This document shows positions 10,145-19,487 of a stretch of 64,000 nt of DNA, piece after piece. The notes below the pieces were generated by a model. The model searched no databases, was not told where the DNA came from, and worked only from the letters and a program-made list of their open reading frames with translations. The stretch is from Micavibrio sp. (GTDB taxonomy: Bacteria; Pseudomonadota; Alphaproteobacteria; Micavibrionales; Micavibrionaceae): positions 1 to 64,000 of the forward strand of contig DUBU01000030.1 in NCBI GenBank assembly GCA_012960155.1, written 5' to 3'. A program made the position numbers and the translations under genes. Every line of letters begins with the position of its first letter. The first letter of the stretch is position 1.

Positions 10145-10167
10145 TGCTACGAAAGTGTGCTACGAAA
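10145..10167 (+). repeat. Two direct copies of TGCTACGAAA
   Basis: TGCTACGAAA occurs at 10145-10154 and 10158-10167, start-to-start spacing 13 bases, immediately after the right palindrome. Closely spaced direct decamers at an element edge could be integrase arm-type sites, or an operator. No integrase is seen to match. Confidence 0.45.
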
Positions 10168-10253
10168 AGTTAGTTTTTAGAAAATTAAAACCGTTTATTA
10201 TCAAGCATTTACTGAATTTATTGAGCTTTCCCTCAGCGGTCACCACCTTTTCC

Positions 10254-10278
10254 AAAGCCCCGTTTCGGGGCTTTTTGT
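10254..10278 (+). terminator. Strong terminator hairpin at island/core junction
   Basis: AAAGCCCCG (10254-10262), loop TTT, CGGGGCTTT (10266-10274), then further T residues: a perfect 9-bp stem. It has no obvious gene of its own immediately upstream, so it may be the end of a core transcript that was separated from its gene by the inserted region. Confidence 0.7.
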
Positions 10279-10356
10279 TTATCTAATTGGCTGTTTCGTG
10301 ACGTTGATTTTAGGTGGTACAATTAGATCAGTGACCACAGATTGATTGGCCTTACC

Positions 10357-10836
10357 ATGACACTAAAGAAAAGCGTATTAGCGCCCCTTCTTTTAATCAC
10401 TTGCTTAGCAGCACTAGCTGCGGGAGGCAGCCCTGCGCATGCCCAAGAAGCAGAAAACGCGGAGGTCTCGCGCATGACGGCAGAAGAGCTTAGCGCAACC
10501 TGCAAGGCGTTGAGCCAGAGTGATGCGGAGGGACGAATTTATTACCCAATCATTGGTAAGTATATCAAAGATAAGTCTTCAGGCGGACGAATTACACATC
10601 CGCAAGGAACAATCTTCTTTTATACCATGGCACTTGAAAAGCCGAGCAGGCATATAGTTTCAATTTACAGCCCCAAAGTTTCCAAAGAGTATTACAAACA
10701 ACATTATGAAGCCCCATTACAATCGTATTTCTTCGGTAGCCATTCGAAGGAAACATTCGGAATTTGTGCTTACAGCAACGCATCAGGGCAGCTAATGGAT
10801 CGGATTTCCACCCTTACTATCATCACAGATGAGTAA
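10357..10836 (+). CDS. Small secreted hypothetical protein
   Basis: About 159 residues from the ATG at 10357. An in-frame TTG at 10342 is less likely, because the ATG is followed at once by a textbook signal peptide: a KK pair, a hydrophobic leucine/alanine core and an AHA cleavage site before QEA. The mature part of about 130 residues has two cysteines (near ATCKAL and GICAYS) that may form a disulfide. I do not recognise the family. It converges with ispG: its stop abuts the ispG stop with no intergenic gap. Probably periplasmic. Confidence 0.65.
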   Translation: MTLKKSVLAPLLLITCLAALAAGGSPAHAQEAENAEVSRMTAEELSATCKALSQSDAEGRIYYPIIGKYIKDKSSGGRITHPQGTIFFYTMALEKPSRHIVSIYSPKVSKEYYKQHYEAPLQSYFFGSHSKETFGICAYSNASGQLMDRISTLTIITDE

Positions 10837-12084
10837 TCAAGCCGCTGTTTTTTGGCCCTTTTTGCCGTAGCGGGTTGTGACGTAGTTTTCCAGTAGGTCT
10901 TGGAATTCTTCGGCGATGTGGTCGCCGCGCAGGGTGTGGGCTTTTTTGCCGTCGATGAAGACGGGGGCGACCGGGCTTTCGCCTGTGCCTGGCAGGCTGA
11001 TGCCGATATCGGCGTGTTTGCTTTCGCCCGGGCCGTTAACGATACAGCCCATGACGGCGACGTTCATTTTTTCAACGCCTGCATATTCCTTTGCCCAGAT
11101 CGGCATTTGTTTATCCAGATACACCTGAATTTTGCCTGCGAGTTCCTGGAAGTACGTGCTGGTCGTGCGGCCGCATCCCGGGCAGGCGCTGACTTGCGGG
11201 GCGAAAGAGCGCAGGCCAAGGCTTTGCAGGATTTGCTGGCAGACTTTGACTTCTACGGTGCGGGCTTCGCCGATTTGCGGGGTCAGTGAGGCGCGGATGG
11301 TATCGCCGATGCCTTGTTGCAGCAAAATCCCCTCACCCAGCGCGGTGGCCACGATGCCTTTGCTGCCCATGCCTGCTTCGGTCAGGCCGAGGTGGAGCGC
11401 ATAGTTCGAGCGTGCCGCCAGCGCCTTATACACGGCGATCAGGTCTTGCACTCGGCTAACTTTGGCGGACAGGATGATTTTATCAGCCGGCAAGCCAACG
11501 GCTTCGGCCTTTTCAGCGGAGATCAGCGCGGATTGCACGAGCGCCTCGCGCATCACATAGTCCGCATCATGCGGCTGCTCTAGGGCGGCGTTTTCGTCCA
11601 TAAGTTTGGTGGACAAATCTTGGTCCAGACTGCCCCAGTTCACGCCGATACGGACGGCTTTGTTATATTTAACAGCCGTTTCAATCATCTGTTCGAATTG
11701 TTTGTCACGTTTTGCGCCGAAACCAACGTTACCCGGATTGATACGGTATTTCTCAAGCGCTTCGGCCAGTGCGGGATATGTATCCAGCAGCGTGTGGCCG
11801 TTATAGTGGAAACAGCCCGCCAGCGGCACATCAAGGCCGTCGGCTTCCAGCTTTTCACGGATATACGGCACGGCCTTGGCCGCGTCATCGTTATTCACGG
11901 TAATGCGGACGATTTCAGAACCCGCGAGAAACAGTTCTTTGACCTGACGGTATGTGGCGTCGATATCGGCAGTGTCGGTGTTTGTCATGCTCTGCACCAC
12001 AACAGGGGCGCCGCCGCCGATTGTGACGTTGCCGACTTTGACGGCGTGTGTCTTGTGACGCTGGATGTTATCAAGTGCAACCAT
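10837..12084 (-). CDS. ispG: 4-hydroxy-3-methylbut-2-en-1-yl diphosphate synthase (flavodoxin/ferredoxin)
   Basis: 415 residues, full length for the short bacterial GcpE/IspG form. The enzyme catalyses the reductive ring opening of methylerythritol cyclodiphosphate in the MEP isoprenoid pathway, in the cytoplasm, using a 4Fe-4S cluster. The N-terminal barrel starts with the typical [20 protein letters not shown] stretch. The cluster ligands are visible in SACPGCGRT (two Cys) and in [10 protein letters not shown] (third Cys), followed by the family's glutamate. The start is 9 bases behind the coaD stop, so the two appear co-transcribed with coaD first. Confidence 0.97.
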   Translation of the reverse strand: MVALDNIQRHKTHAVKVGNVTIGGGAPVVVQSMTNTDTADIDATYRQVKELFLAGSEIVRITVNNDDAAKAVPYIREKLEADGLDVPLAGCFHYNGHTLLDTYPALAEALEKYRINPGNVGFGAKRDKQFEQMIETAVKYNKAVRIGVNWGSLDQDLSTKLMDENAALEQPHDADYVMREALVQSALISAEKAEAVGLPADKIILSAKVSRVQDLIAVYKALAARSNYALHLGLTEAGMGSKGIVATALGEGILLQQGIGDTIRASLTPQIGEARTVEVKVCQQILQSLGLRSFAPQVSACPGCGRTTSTYFQELAGKIQVYLDKQMPIWAKEYAGVEKMNVAVMGCIVNGPGESKHADIGISLPGTGESPVAPVFIDGKKAHTLRGDHIAEEFQDLLENYVTTRYGKKGQKTAA

Positions 12085-12093
12085 GATGTTCCC

Positions 12094-12606
12094 CTACTGC
12101 CCTTTTTCCGCCAGTTTTGCTTTTAGGCGCTGCTCCACATTCGGGGTGACGATTTCGGATACGTCACCATCCAGAGAGCAGATTTCTTTTACAAATGAAG
12201 AGGATACGAACTGCCATTTATCAGCGGCCATCAGGAACACGGTCTCGATTTCCGCGTTGAGTTTGGCGTTCATGCCCGTCATCTGGAATTCATAATCAAA
12301 GTCGGATACGGCGCGCAGACCGCGGAAGATGCAGGATGCGTTCATATCGGCGGCAAAATGGATCAGCAGATTATCAAAGCCGACGACTTCGATCTCGCAG
12401 CGTTTGCCTGTCATATTGGCTATATCGGTGCGCAGCATATCAATGCGCTCTTCCTGCGTGAAGAACGGATGTTTTCGCGCGTTGCCCGCCACGCCGACCA
12501 CCAGTTTGTCCACGAGCTTTGACGCTCTGCGGATTAAGTGCAGATGCCCTTTTGTGACAGGGTCGAAGGTTCCCGGATATACGCCAATGCGCTGCTTATC
12601 AGTCAT
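12094..12606 (-). CDS. coaD: Phosphopantetheine adenylyltransferase
   Basis: 170 residues from the ATG at 12606. An upstream in-frame TTG at 12642 would add 12 residues and is less likely, because family members begin right before the nucleotide-binding strand. CoaD adenylates 4'-phosphopantetheine to dephospho-CoA, the penultimate step of CoA synthesis. The nucleotidyltransferase motif GVYPGTFDPVTKGHLHLI is near the N-terminus with the GH signature, and SSSFVKEI near residue 130 matches the second conserved segment. coaD near gyrA is common in Alphaproteobacteria; here the two are separated by three secreted-protein genes. It probably forms an operon with ispG. Confidence 0.95.
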   Translation of the reverse strand: MTDKQRIGVYPGTFDPVTKGHLHLIRRASKLVDKLVVGVAGNARKHPFFTQEERIDMLRTDIANMTGKRCEIEVVGFDNLLIHFAADMNASCIFRGLRAVSDFDYEFQMTGMNAKLNAEIETVFLMAADKWQFVSSSFVKEICSLDGDVSEIVTPNVEQRLKAKLAEKGQ

Positions 12607-12676
12607 GCTTGCAGTTTTAGCGGGAAAACCGCCAAGACGCAAAAAGTTTCTTATGGTGATTTAGTGGCAGAACGCG

Positions 12677-13267
12677 TCAGCCGCTCCAGTTACGGCGGCG
12701 CCATGTATCCACGTGAACAAAGCCGTCATTGGGGTAATACCCGACACCGCCGCGGCCGCGCGTGGCATTGGCAATATCGCGTAAATCACGGGTGCGCAGG
12801 CCATCGACACGGATATCCGCCGCATCGCCATAAGTATGACGAGAACGGCTGGCTTGTCCGCCGCCGTTACGACGCAAGATGTTATTGGTTTCAACTGTGC
12901 GATAGCCCGAGATGATATTGAATGTCGAATCAATATTCGGATAACGGCGTTCGATTTCCTGCTGCATTCTGTGTAGCACGTCGATTAATTCAACATCTAT
13001 ATCTGTGACGCTGCGCGCATACGGGTCACGCCCAGCGGCTTCATCGCGCCAATACTGGTAATGATCGCGCAAGATGCGGTTGATGGCATCCAGCCCGTCA
13101 CTTTGATACGAACCATCACGCCAATACACGACATCAACGTCTTCGTTAAATCTTGGATTGTGGAGTTTTAATCTGCGTTCCTGCACAGCAGTCTGGCCTG
13201 TTGCAGTTCCTGCATAAGCCGTGAATACCAATGCTAACGCGCCTTTTATAGCGTCCCGCCGTTTCAT
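12677..13267 (-). CDS. Secreted DUF882/YcbK-type peptidase-like protein (copy 1)
   Basis: 196 residues. The N-terminus MKRRDAIKGALALVFTAYAG looks like a Sec or Tat-like signal with a twin-arginine-adjacent basic stretch, so the mature protein is likely periplasmic. The C-terminal half carries the M15-like zinc peptidase pattern: IISGYRT (about 118-124), SRHTYGDAADIRV (about 142-154) with candidate His and Asp ligands, and GYYP..FVHVDTW near the end with the third His. Relatives act on peptidoglycan cross-links or are uncharacterised, so murein hydrolase is an inference. It is a paralogue of the next gene upstream. Confidence 0.85.
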   Translation of the reverse strand: MKRRDAIKGALALVFTAYAGTATGQTAVQERRLKLHNPRFNEDVDVVYWRDGSYQSDGLDAINRILRDHYQYWRDEAAGRDPYARSVTDIDVELIDVLHRMQQEIERRYPNIDSTFNIISGYRTVETNNILRRNGGGQASRSRHTYGDAADIRVDGLRTRDLRDIANATRGRGGVGYYPNDGFVHVDTWRRRNWSG

Positions 13268-13357
13268 TGTAATATAACCCTGTATTTATATTCTTATAAT
13301 TTATGAGGGGTATATTACTAAAAAACGGCTATATGCGCAAATTCCTAAATCAGGAAG

Positions 13358-13975
13358 TTATGATGCAGGTGCGTTGTCGTTGCCACAGGTACTGGCATTC
13401 GGCGCCCAGTGCCAATGACGGATATCACCCGTATCAACATGAACAAAGTTGCTGGATTTATAATAACCCACGCCGCCACGTTGCAGACACCACGCGACAT
13501 CGCGCACAACTGCGGAATCTACGCCCGGAACGCGAATATCAATGGCATCACCATACATATGACGCGATTTTTTCGCTTGGCCGCCACCTCTGGCACGCAG
13601 CATGGCATTTGTTTCAGGGGAGCGATAACCGGAGATGATATCAAAACGAATCTGCTTGTTCGGGTAACGCGCTTGCAAACCTAATTTGATTTCATGAAGG
13701 TAGTTGATAACGTCGCGGCTCATATCAATATGTGTCCCACTACGGTGATCACGCAAGTAGATGCTGATCTCTTTCATGGCAGCCGCATCGTAACGTCCGT
13801 TTTTCCAGTACGTCACATCCAGATATTCGTTTGTGTGAGTGTTATACATAGACAGGCTACGCTCACGATCACCTTTGTGCAGAAGCGCCGATGCGCCTGC
13901 CTGTGTCGCTGCTGCCAGTCCCATAATCAGAAACGCGCCCATCAGGACGACTTTTATTTTATTACCTAACCGCAT
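13358..13975 (-). CDS. Secreted DUF882/YcbK-type peptidase-like protein (copy 2)
   Basis: 205 residues from the ATG at 13975. An in-frame TTG at 14011 preceded by a purine-rich GGGGGTGGAAG stretch is a real alternative start. A hydrophobic signal (KIKVVLMGAFLIMGLAAA) is followed by a mature domain with IISGYRSPETN, SRHMYGDAIDIRV and GYYKSSNFVHVDTG, the same three zinc-site segments as in copy 1. A C-terminal tail with two cysteines (AWCLQ, STCGN) is not shared with copy 1. The two genes are 90 bases apart in the same direction, a simple tandem duplication. Likely periplasmic cell-wall peptidase or a non-enzymatic relative. Confidence 0.84.
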   Translation of the reverse strand: MRLGNKIKVVLMGAFLIMGLAAATQAGASALLHKGDRERSLSMYNTHTNEYLDVTYWKNGRYDAAAMKEISIYLRDHRSGTHIDMSRDVINYLHEIKLGLQARYPNKQIRFDIISGYRSPETNAMLRARGGGQAKKSRHMYGDAIDIRVPGVDSAVVRDVAWCLQRGGVGYYKSSNFVHVDTGDIRHWHWAPNASTCGNDNAPAS

Positions 13976-14098
13976 GGCGGGGACAATACGCCCATTAAAA
14001 AAGGATTGCAAGCTTCCACCCCCTTTTCGCCCGAAACCGTTTGTGGATAACGATCTGCACGCCTCGACGCAACCATAAAAAAATGATTAAATATCAAA

Positions 14099-15259
14099 AT
14101 GATACGGTTTTTATTTTTATGCGCTTTCGTTTTTCCTTCGCTTTGGTTCAAAGTCGCGGTCGCCGAACCACTTACTTTGGAACAAATAAATAATAAGGAG
14201 CTTCACGTAACTTTAGACGGTATCGCTTATTCTTATGAGGAAATTGCCGAGGCTTTCGTACAGTCTTCAGTATCAATAAGGAGCGGCAAAACTCAAACTT
14301 TTTACGGTCATATTCCTTACCTAAGCTTCGAACAAAGCTACGATAGACTTATCAGTCCAAACATTCCGTTTAGAACTGACTACAATGAATTTGAGCAAGA
14401 TTATCAATGGCTCATAAAATTATTAGATACGCAAGAAACAGCCGCAAAATCCCACGTATTTAATAAATGGAGAACACCCGTTAAAATCGCACTTAGCATG
14501 CCTTATAATTTTCAAAGGCAGGCCAATTCCGAATATCACGAGAACGCTACTAAAGTGAGTCTGTCAGCAGGCGAAGCCTTATCAAATAAACAAGTTTCCT
14601 TAGCAACAGTCACAAAAACTATAGAGCAATTAACTCCGCAACTTGAAGAAGCGACCAACCATAAGGTTAGCTTTATCTATTCCGAGACCCCGCTCTCCGA
14701 GGAAACTCCTGCCAATATGAGAGTGGTTCTTGTTAAATCAAAGCATTGGCGGACACCATTCAAAAAAGATGTGGTATTGGTCTCTGGCAGTGGAAGAGGT
14801 ACGATTATTGACTTTCGTACTGATATAGAGAAATTTCTTATAAACGCTTTTCACTTCACACCAACGAGCCAGCCAATTTCTGCACCACTTGATCAAGTGG
14901 ACGGATTTTTTGTTACGAATGATAAAAACGAAATCATATTCTCAGTATGTTTCATCCTAGACAGCACCGAGCCTGATATGCTTGAGCGCCTAACGCAAGA
15001 ATGCTTACTTAGAAGCTTTGGCCTTCCTAATCATCAAATGGTAACAGCAAACTCTTACTTGAGCTTATGGAATACAAGGGACATCACGTACCTCAACAGT
15101 GACAAAGAAGTCGATCAGACGCCACTAAAATATAAACATGCTAAAAGCATAGAGCTTGAAGCCAATCAAATAAACGAGTTCGATACTCATATGCTAAAAA
15201 TGCTTTACCAATCCGATATTCAAGCAGGCATGGAAGCACACCATCTAATCCAACCATAA
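14099..15259 (+). CDS. DUF2927-like secreted protein
   Basis: 386 residues with an N-terminal signal peptide (hydrophobic leader ending AVAEP). The central and C-terminal parts fit the DUF2927 pattern as I know it: a W-R-T-P-V-K-I opening near residue 120, a helix spacer, and a distal ECLLRSFGLPN segment near 300 followed by D-T-H-M-L-K-M-L-Y close to the C-terminus. Members are exported proteins of Alphaproteobacteria with no proven function; a metalloprotease-like fold has been suggested but no clear zinc motif is seen here. The gene is divergent from the DUF882 pair and converges with gyrA, sharing a bidirectional hairpin. Confidence 0.65.
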   Translation: MIRFLFLCAFVFPSLWFKVAVAEPLTLEQINNKELHVTLDGIAYSYEEIAEAFVQSSVSIRSGKTQTFYGHIPYLSFEQSYDRLISPNIPFRTDYNEFEQDYQWLIKLLDTQETAAKSHVFNKWRTPVKIALSMPYNFQRQANSEYHENATKVSLSAGEALSNKQVSLATVTKTIEQLTPQLEEATNHKVSFIYSETPLSEETPANMRVVLVKSKHWRTPFKKDVVLVSGSGRGTIIDFRTDIEKFLINAFHFTPTSQPISAPLDQVDGFFVTNDKNEIIFSVCFILDSTEPDMLERLTQECLLRSFGLPNHQMVTANSYLSLWNTRDITYLNSDKEVDQTPLKYKHAKSIELEANQINEFDTHMLKMLYQSDIQAGMEAHHLIQP

Positions 15260-15264
15260 AAAAA

Positions 15265-15286
15265 GCCGCCTAGATGGCGGCCTTTT
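15265..15286. terminator. Hairpin terminator between the DUF2927-like gene and gyrA
   Basis: GCCGCC (15265-15270) pairs with GGCGGC (15276-15281) with A-rich sequence on the left and TTTT on the right, so it can serve the converging transcripts from both sides. Confidence 0.65.
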
Positions 15287-15306
15287 CGCAATTTTATAGG
15301 GGAAGA

Positions 15307-18090
15307 TTACTCTTCGGCGTCGTCAGCAGCGTCTTCGGCTGGCACTTCTGCGCTTTCAGGAGCAGCGGCTACACCCTCTTCTGCTGGGGCTTCAACACCT
15401 TCTTCAACACCTTCAGCGGCTTCTTCTTCGTCATCTTCGATGAGCCAGCCTACAGACATCACTTTTTCATCGTCAGAGACTTTGAAGAGTGTCACGCCCT
15501 GGGCCGAACGACCTGTGAAGCGGACTGTATCAACCGGTGTGCGGATCAGCTTACCGAGGTCCGTCACCAGCATGATCTGGTGATCATCTGTTACAGGGAA
15601 TGTTGCCACCAACGCACCGCCGTTTTTCTTGGTCAGGGACATGTTGGTTACGCCCATGCCACCACGGCCGGATACACGGTATTCGTAAGACGATGTGCGC
15701 TTGCCGTAGCCTTTTTCCGTTACGGTCAGCAGGAACTGTTCTCTTTCCTGCAGCTCCTTAAAGCGTTCATCGGACAGTGCTGCATCAGCTGCGCCCTCTG
15801 TCTCCATGCCCTCTTCGTCGGCGCCGCGCAGTTTATTCGCCATTTTCAGATAAGCAGTACGCTCATCAGGCGTTGTTTCTACGTGCTTCAGCACTGACAT
15901 TGAGATTACCTCGTCATCCTTACCGAGTTTGATACCGCGCACACCTGTTGATGTACGACCGGCAAAGACACGGATATCTGACACGGGGAAGCGGATCGCT
16001 TTACCTAGACGAGATGCGAGCATGATGTCTTCATCTTCGCGTGCGATTTTCACGGAAACAAGGCTCTCGCCCTCTGCCAATTTCATCGCAATCAGGCCGT
16101 TGGAACGGATATTCTTGAAGTCCAGCAGCTTGTTACGACGGACAGAGCCGTGTGAAGTTGCGAACAGGATATCCAGCTGATCCCACAGATCTTCGTTTTC
16201 AGGCAGACGCATGTAAACGGAGACTGTCTCGTCAGCTTCCAAAGGCAGCAAGTTGACCATCGCCTTACCGCGTGATTGCGGGCTGGCGAGCGGCAGCTGC
16301 CATACTTTCATCTTGTGGACGATGCCACGAGATGTGAAGAACAGGATCGGTGTGTGGGTACTCGCCACGAAGAGATCGGATACAAAATCCTCGTCTCTTA
16401 GCGCTGTACCGCTGCGGCCTTTACCGCCGCGTTTCTGGGCACGGTATGTATCCAGAGGTACACGCTTCACGTAACCAGCGTTTGTAACGGTCACAACCAT
16501 ATCTTCGCGCTGGATCAGGTCTTCGATATCTTCTTCGAATTCACTGAGCAGCAGCTCTGTACGGCGCGGTGTCGCAAAACGGTCACGGATGTCTTGCAGT
16601 TCTTCGCGCATCACTTCCATCAAGCGCTCACGGCTCGCCAGAATTGCCAGGAATTCCGCGATACGGTCCGTGATGCCTTTGAGTTCGTCACCGATCTTAT
16701 CACGCTCAAGACCTGTCAAACGGTGCAGGCGCAGTTCCAGAATTGCACGCGCTTGTGCTTCGGATAGCTTATAAGTACCGTCGACCAATGGGTGCTCCGG
16801 ATCATCGATCAATTCGATTAACGGCGCAACATCGCTGGCTTTCCATGCTTTGGCCATCAACTGTTCGCGCGCGACGTTCGGGTCAGGCGCGTTACGGATC
16901 ATGGCGATCACTTCGTCGATATTGGCCACAGCCACAGCCAGACCAGCCAAGATATGGGCACGATCACGGGCTTTGCCGAGTTCGTAGATTGTGCGGCGTG
17001 TAATAACTTCTTCACGGAACTTGATAAAGGCCGAAATAAAGTCACGCAGCACAAGCATCTCAGGCTTACCACGGTGCAGAGCAACCATGTTTGCAGGGAA
17101 TGTTGTTTGCAGGGCTGTGTGTTTGTAAAGCTGGTTCAGAACGATATCACCGCTCGCGCCGACTTTACACTCAACAACGATACGAACACCGTCGCGATCC
17201 GATTCGTCACGTATTTCAGCGATATCCTCGACGATCTTTTCACGTGCGACTTCACCGATACGTTCCAGCAGACGTGATTTATTGACCTGATACGGGATTT
17301 CCGTGACGACAATCGCGTCACGTTTGCCCATGATTTCGATCTCGGCTTTTGCACGGACAGGCATAGAGCCATTACCCGTTGTATAAGCCGACATAATGCC
17401 GTTGCGACCCAAAATCTGACCACCAGTCGGGAAATCAGGGCCCGGAATGATCTGGATCAGTTCTTCAGTCGTGATATCAGGGTTTTCCATGTACGCAAAA
17501 CAGCCATCAATCACTTCGCCAAGGTTATGAGGCGGAATGTTTGTCGCCATACCAACAGCAATACCGCCTGCACCGTTAACAAGTAGGTTCGGAACGCGAG
17601 ATGGCAGAACGACTGGCTCTTGCTCTTTACCGTCGTAGTTCGGGCGGAAATCGATTGTGTCTTTGTCGATATCAGCCAGCAGCGCTTCGGCTGCCTTTGT
17701 CATACGAGATTCGGTATAACGCATCGCCGCTGCAGGGTCACCGTCCATAGAACCGAAGTTACCCTGACCGTCAATCAGAGGCAGACGCATCGAGAAGTCC
17801 TGCGCCATACGAACCAAGGCATCGTAAATCGCGGAGTCACCATGCGGGTGATATTTACCCATGACGTCACCGACGATACGAGCAGATTTGTTATACGGCC
17901 TATCGGATGTGAAGTTGCCTTCTTTCATGCCGAACAGAATACGGCGGTGCACAGGCTTCAGGCCGTCACGAATATCAGGAAGCGCACGGCTGACGATCAC
18001 GCTCATCGCATAATCGAGATAGGAATTTTTCATTTCCTCTTCGAGCGTAATAGCTGGATGGCCGCTTTCCGGAATGCTTGTATCAGTCAT
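15307..18090 (-). CDS. gyrA: DNA gyrase subunit A
   Basis: 927 residues from the ATG at 18090 (an in-frame TTG at 18099 is less likely). GyrA breaks and reseals DNA in the A2B2 gyrase. The catalytic tyrosine is Y125 in AAAMRYTE. The quinolone-determining region reads [10 protein letters not shown] with Ser86 and Asp90, the positions equivalent to E. coli Ser83 and Asp87, so it is wild type there. The GyrA-box appears as QKRGGKG, marking this as gyrase rather than topoisomerase IV, followed by the C-terminal beta-pinwheel. The last 45 residues are an extended acidic Glu/Ala tail, longer than in many relatives. Local order gyrA-DUF2059-ssb. Confidence 0.97.
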   Translation of the reverse strand: MTDTSIPESGHPAITLEEEMKNSYLDYAMSVIVSRALPDIRDGLKPVHRRILFGMKEGNFTSDRPYNKSARIVGDVMGKYHPHGDSAIYDALVRMAQDFSMRLPLIDGQGNFGSMDGDPAAAMRYTESRMTKAAEALLADIDKDTIDFRPNYDGKEQEPVVLPSRVPNLLVNGAGGIAVGMATNIPPHNLGEVIDGCFAYMENPDITTEELIQIIPGPDFPTGGQILGRNGIMSAYTTGNGSMPVRAKAEIEIMGKRDAIVVTEIPYQVNKSRLLERIGEVAREKIVEDIAEIRDESDRDGVRIVVECKVGASGDIVLNQLYKHTALQTTFPANMVALHRGKPEMLVLRDFISAFIKFREEVITRRTIYELGKARDRAHILAGLAVAVANIDEVIAMIRNAPDPNVAREQLMAKAWKASDVAPLIELIDDPEHPLVDGTYKLSEAQARAILELRLHRLTGLERDKIGDELKGITDRIAEFLAILASRERLMEVMREELQDIRDRFATPRRTELLLSEFEEDIEDLIQREDMVVTVTNAGYVKRVPLDTYRAQKRGGKGRSGTALRDEDFVSDLFVASTHTPILFFTSRGIVHKMKVWQLPLASPQSRGKAMVNLLPLEADETVSVYMRLPENEDLWDQLDILFATSHGSVRRNKLLDFKNIRSNGLIAMKLAEGESLVSVKIAREDEDIMLASRLGKAIRFPVSDIRVFAGRTSTGVRGIKLGKDDEVISMSVLKHVETTPDERTAYLKMANKLRGADEEGMETEGAADAALSDERFKELQEREQFLLTVTEKGYGKRTSSYEYRVSGRGGMGVTNMSLTKKNGGALVATFPVTDDHQIMLVTDLGKLIRTPVDTVRFTGRSAQGVTLFKVSDDEKVMSVGWLIEDDEEEAAEGVEEGVEAPAEEGVAAAPESAEVPAEDAADDAEE

Positions 18091-18205
18091 AGTTTTCAAT
18101 CGATTCTATAGTGTTTTCGAAAATCGTTTGAAACTAGCAAGAACACCGCACAAAAGCAAGGGTTTGCGCCACTTTATCAACGGAATTCGAATCGTATTGA
18201 TTTAA

Positions 18206-18232
18206 TAAAAAAAGCGGCCTGCGCCGCTCTTT
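18206..18232 (-). terminator. Terminator of the DUF2059 gene
   Basis: On the minus strand AGCGGC pairs with GCCGCT across a 4-base loop (18213-18228), followed by a run of seven T. It lies 25 bases beyond the DUF2059 stop codon and separates that gene from gyrA. Confidence 0.75.
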
Positions 18233-18256
18233 CAAATATCAGTATAAATGCTTGAT

Positions 18257-18697
18257 TTACTCGCCAGGGCCAAGGCGTACATCCATCATGGCCTTATCAA
18301 CCAGCTTATCGATTTCAGGACGCAAAATTGCCATGTAAACAGGCATTTTCTCAGCAATAGACTTGCCTTCTGGTGAGCCATAAAAATCGATCATTTTCTC
18401 AAGCTCGGCGCTCGTGAATGTATCGGCCATCGCTTTGATCGCTAATTGGTTCAAAGTTTCCTGATCAAAAGCATTCATCATTTTCATCACGAAGATTTCA
18501 CGACGGTCCTCGGGAAGACGCATGGAGACGGCCTTAATCGTGCCTTCAATCTCTGCACTAATTGGCCTGATTTTTTGCATCTCAACAGCCAGGTCAACGC
18601 GCTGGGCGTCTTCAGGGCTGATTTCAGACTGCGCAAAAGCCGCCACAGGGGCGCAAGCCAGCATAAATACAAATATTGAAGTCAGAATGGTTTTCAT
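18257..18697 (-). CDS. DUF2059 domain-containing secreted protein
   Basis: 146 residues from the ATG at 18697, chosen because GGAGAAG lies five bases upstream; the ATG at 18709 overlaps that ribosome site. The signal peptide KTILTSIFVFMLACAPVAAFA is followed by a small helical domain. A DTFTSAELEKMIDFYGSPEGKSI segment at about 90-112 is the hallmark of DUF2059, where a helix pair surrounds the FY-x-S/T-P-x-G core. Function of the family is unknown; it is periplasmic. It lies 25 bases downstream of ssb and may share its transcript. Confidence 0.85.
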   Translation of the reverse strand: MKTILTSIFVFMLACAPVAAFAQSEISPEDAQRVDLAVEMQKIRPISAEIEGTIKAVSMRLPEDRREIFVMKMMNAFDQETLNQLAIKAMADTFTSAELEKMIDFYGSPEGKSIAEKMPVYMAILRPEIDKLVDKAMMDVRLGPGE

Positions 18698-18722
18698 CGT
18701 CTTCTCCATTAAATTTTAAATC

Positions 18723-19208
18723 CTAGAACGGGATTTCATCTTCCATTTCATCGACAGGTGCCGGCGCTGCCGCAGGAGCTGCGCTGCCACCACCGAAGGA
18801 TTGAGGGCCTGCATCATAAGAAGAGCCGCCATTATCCTGGAAAGAGCTGCCGCCCTCACCGCGTGCGTCGAGCATGGTGATTTCACCCTTATATGGACGT
18901 AGTACGATCTCAGTCGTGTATTTCTTTTGGCCGTCTTGTTCCCAGCTGCGTGTTTCCAGCTGACCTTCAAGATAAACCTTTGTACCTTTTTTCATGTAGT
19001 TTTCGGCCAGCGTTACCAGCGGCTGTGCGAAAACCACAACACGGTGCCATTCAGTCTTCTCTTTACGTTCGCCTGACTGACGGTCTTTCCAGCGCTCTGA
19101 TGTCGCGATGGACAGGTTCGCAACCTTATCGCCGGATTGCATAGTTCTGATATCAGGATCAGCACCCAAATTACCTACAAGAATGACTTTATTAACACTA
19201 CCAGCCAT
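18723..19208 (-). CDS. ssb: Single-stranded DNA-binding protein
   Basis: 161 residues. The N-terminal OB fold (about 1-110) opens with AGSVNKVILVGNLGADPDIR and has the conserved TEWHRVVVF and GTKVYLEGQLETRSW strands. A Gly/Ala/Pro-rich linker follows, and the C-terminus ends in the acidic tip DEIPF, which docks repair and replication partners. It binds single-stranded DNA as a tetramer in replication, recombination and repair. A GAGG motif precedes the ATG. It is divergent from lon with a 279-base gap. Confidence 0.97.
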   Translation of the reverse strand: MAGSVNKVILVGNLGADPDIRTMQSGDKVANLSIATSERWKDRQSGERKEKTEWHRVVVFAQPLVTLAENYMKKGTKVYLEGQLETRSWEQDGQKKYTTEIVLRPYKGEITMLDARGEGGSSFQDNGGSSYDAGPQSFGGGSAAPAAAPAPVDEMEDEIPF

Positions 19209-19487
19209 AACGGCACCTCACTTACTCTCTAATCGTGTTCCAACAATGTGTTTGATTAGAGCCACTATAATCATCCTTCGTCGCAAATAAAGAGATAGTT
19301 ACAATTTTACACAGCTTTCATTTTGCAGGCGCGCACGTATTGCTATGGCATACAAAGGGTTTCGTGGGGAAATATCTAAAAATTTCAATGACTCATCTTG
19401 AAACAATCGAAAAACTCTGATCTACTTTCCTGCAATAAACAAATAAATAAACATAAAAACTAAACACCTTGAACAGGGAGTACATCA

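Noticed and set aside
10101..10286. 61-residue plus-strand frame in the island/core junction
   Set aside because: It spans two hairpin terminators and repeat sequences and has no convincing start.
11620..12126. 168-residue plus-strand frame within ispG and coaD
   Set aside because: It lies antisense to two well-supported enzymes and has no ribosome site or recognisable family.
17818..17850. Quinolone-resistance change in gyrA
   Set aside because: The key Ser and Asp positions are the sensitive residues.
19397..19420. CTTGAA in front of lon as a heat-shock (RpoH) promoter
   Set aside because: The -35-like hexamer is present, but no matching -10 (CCCCAT-type) is found at 13-17 bases.
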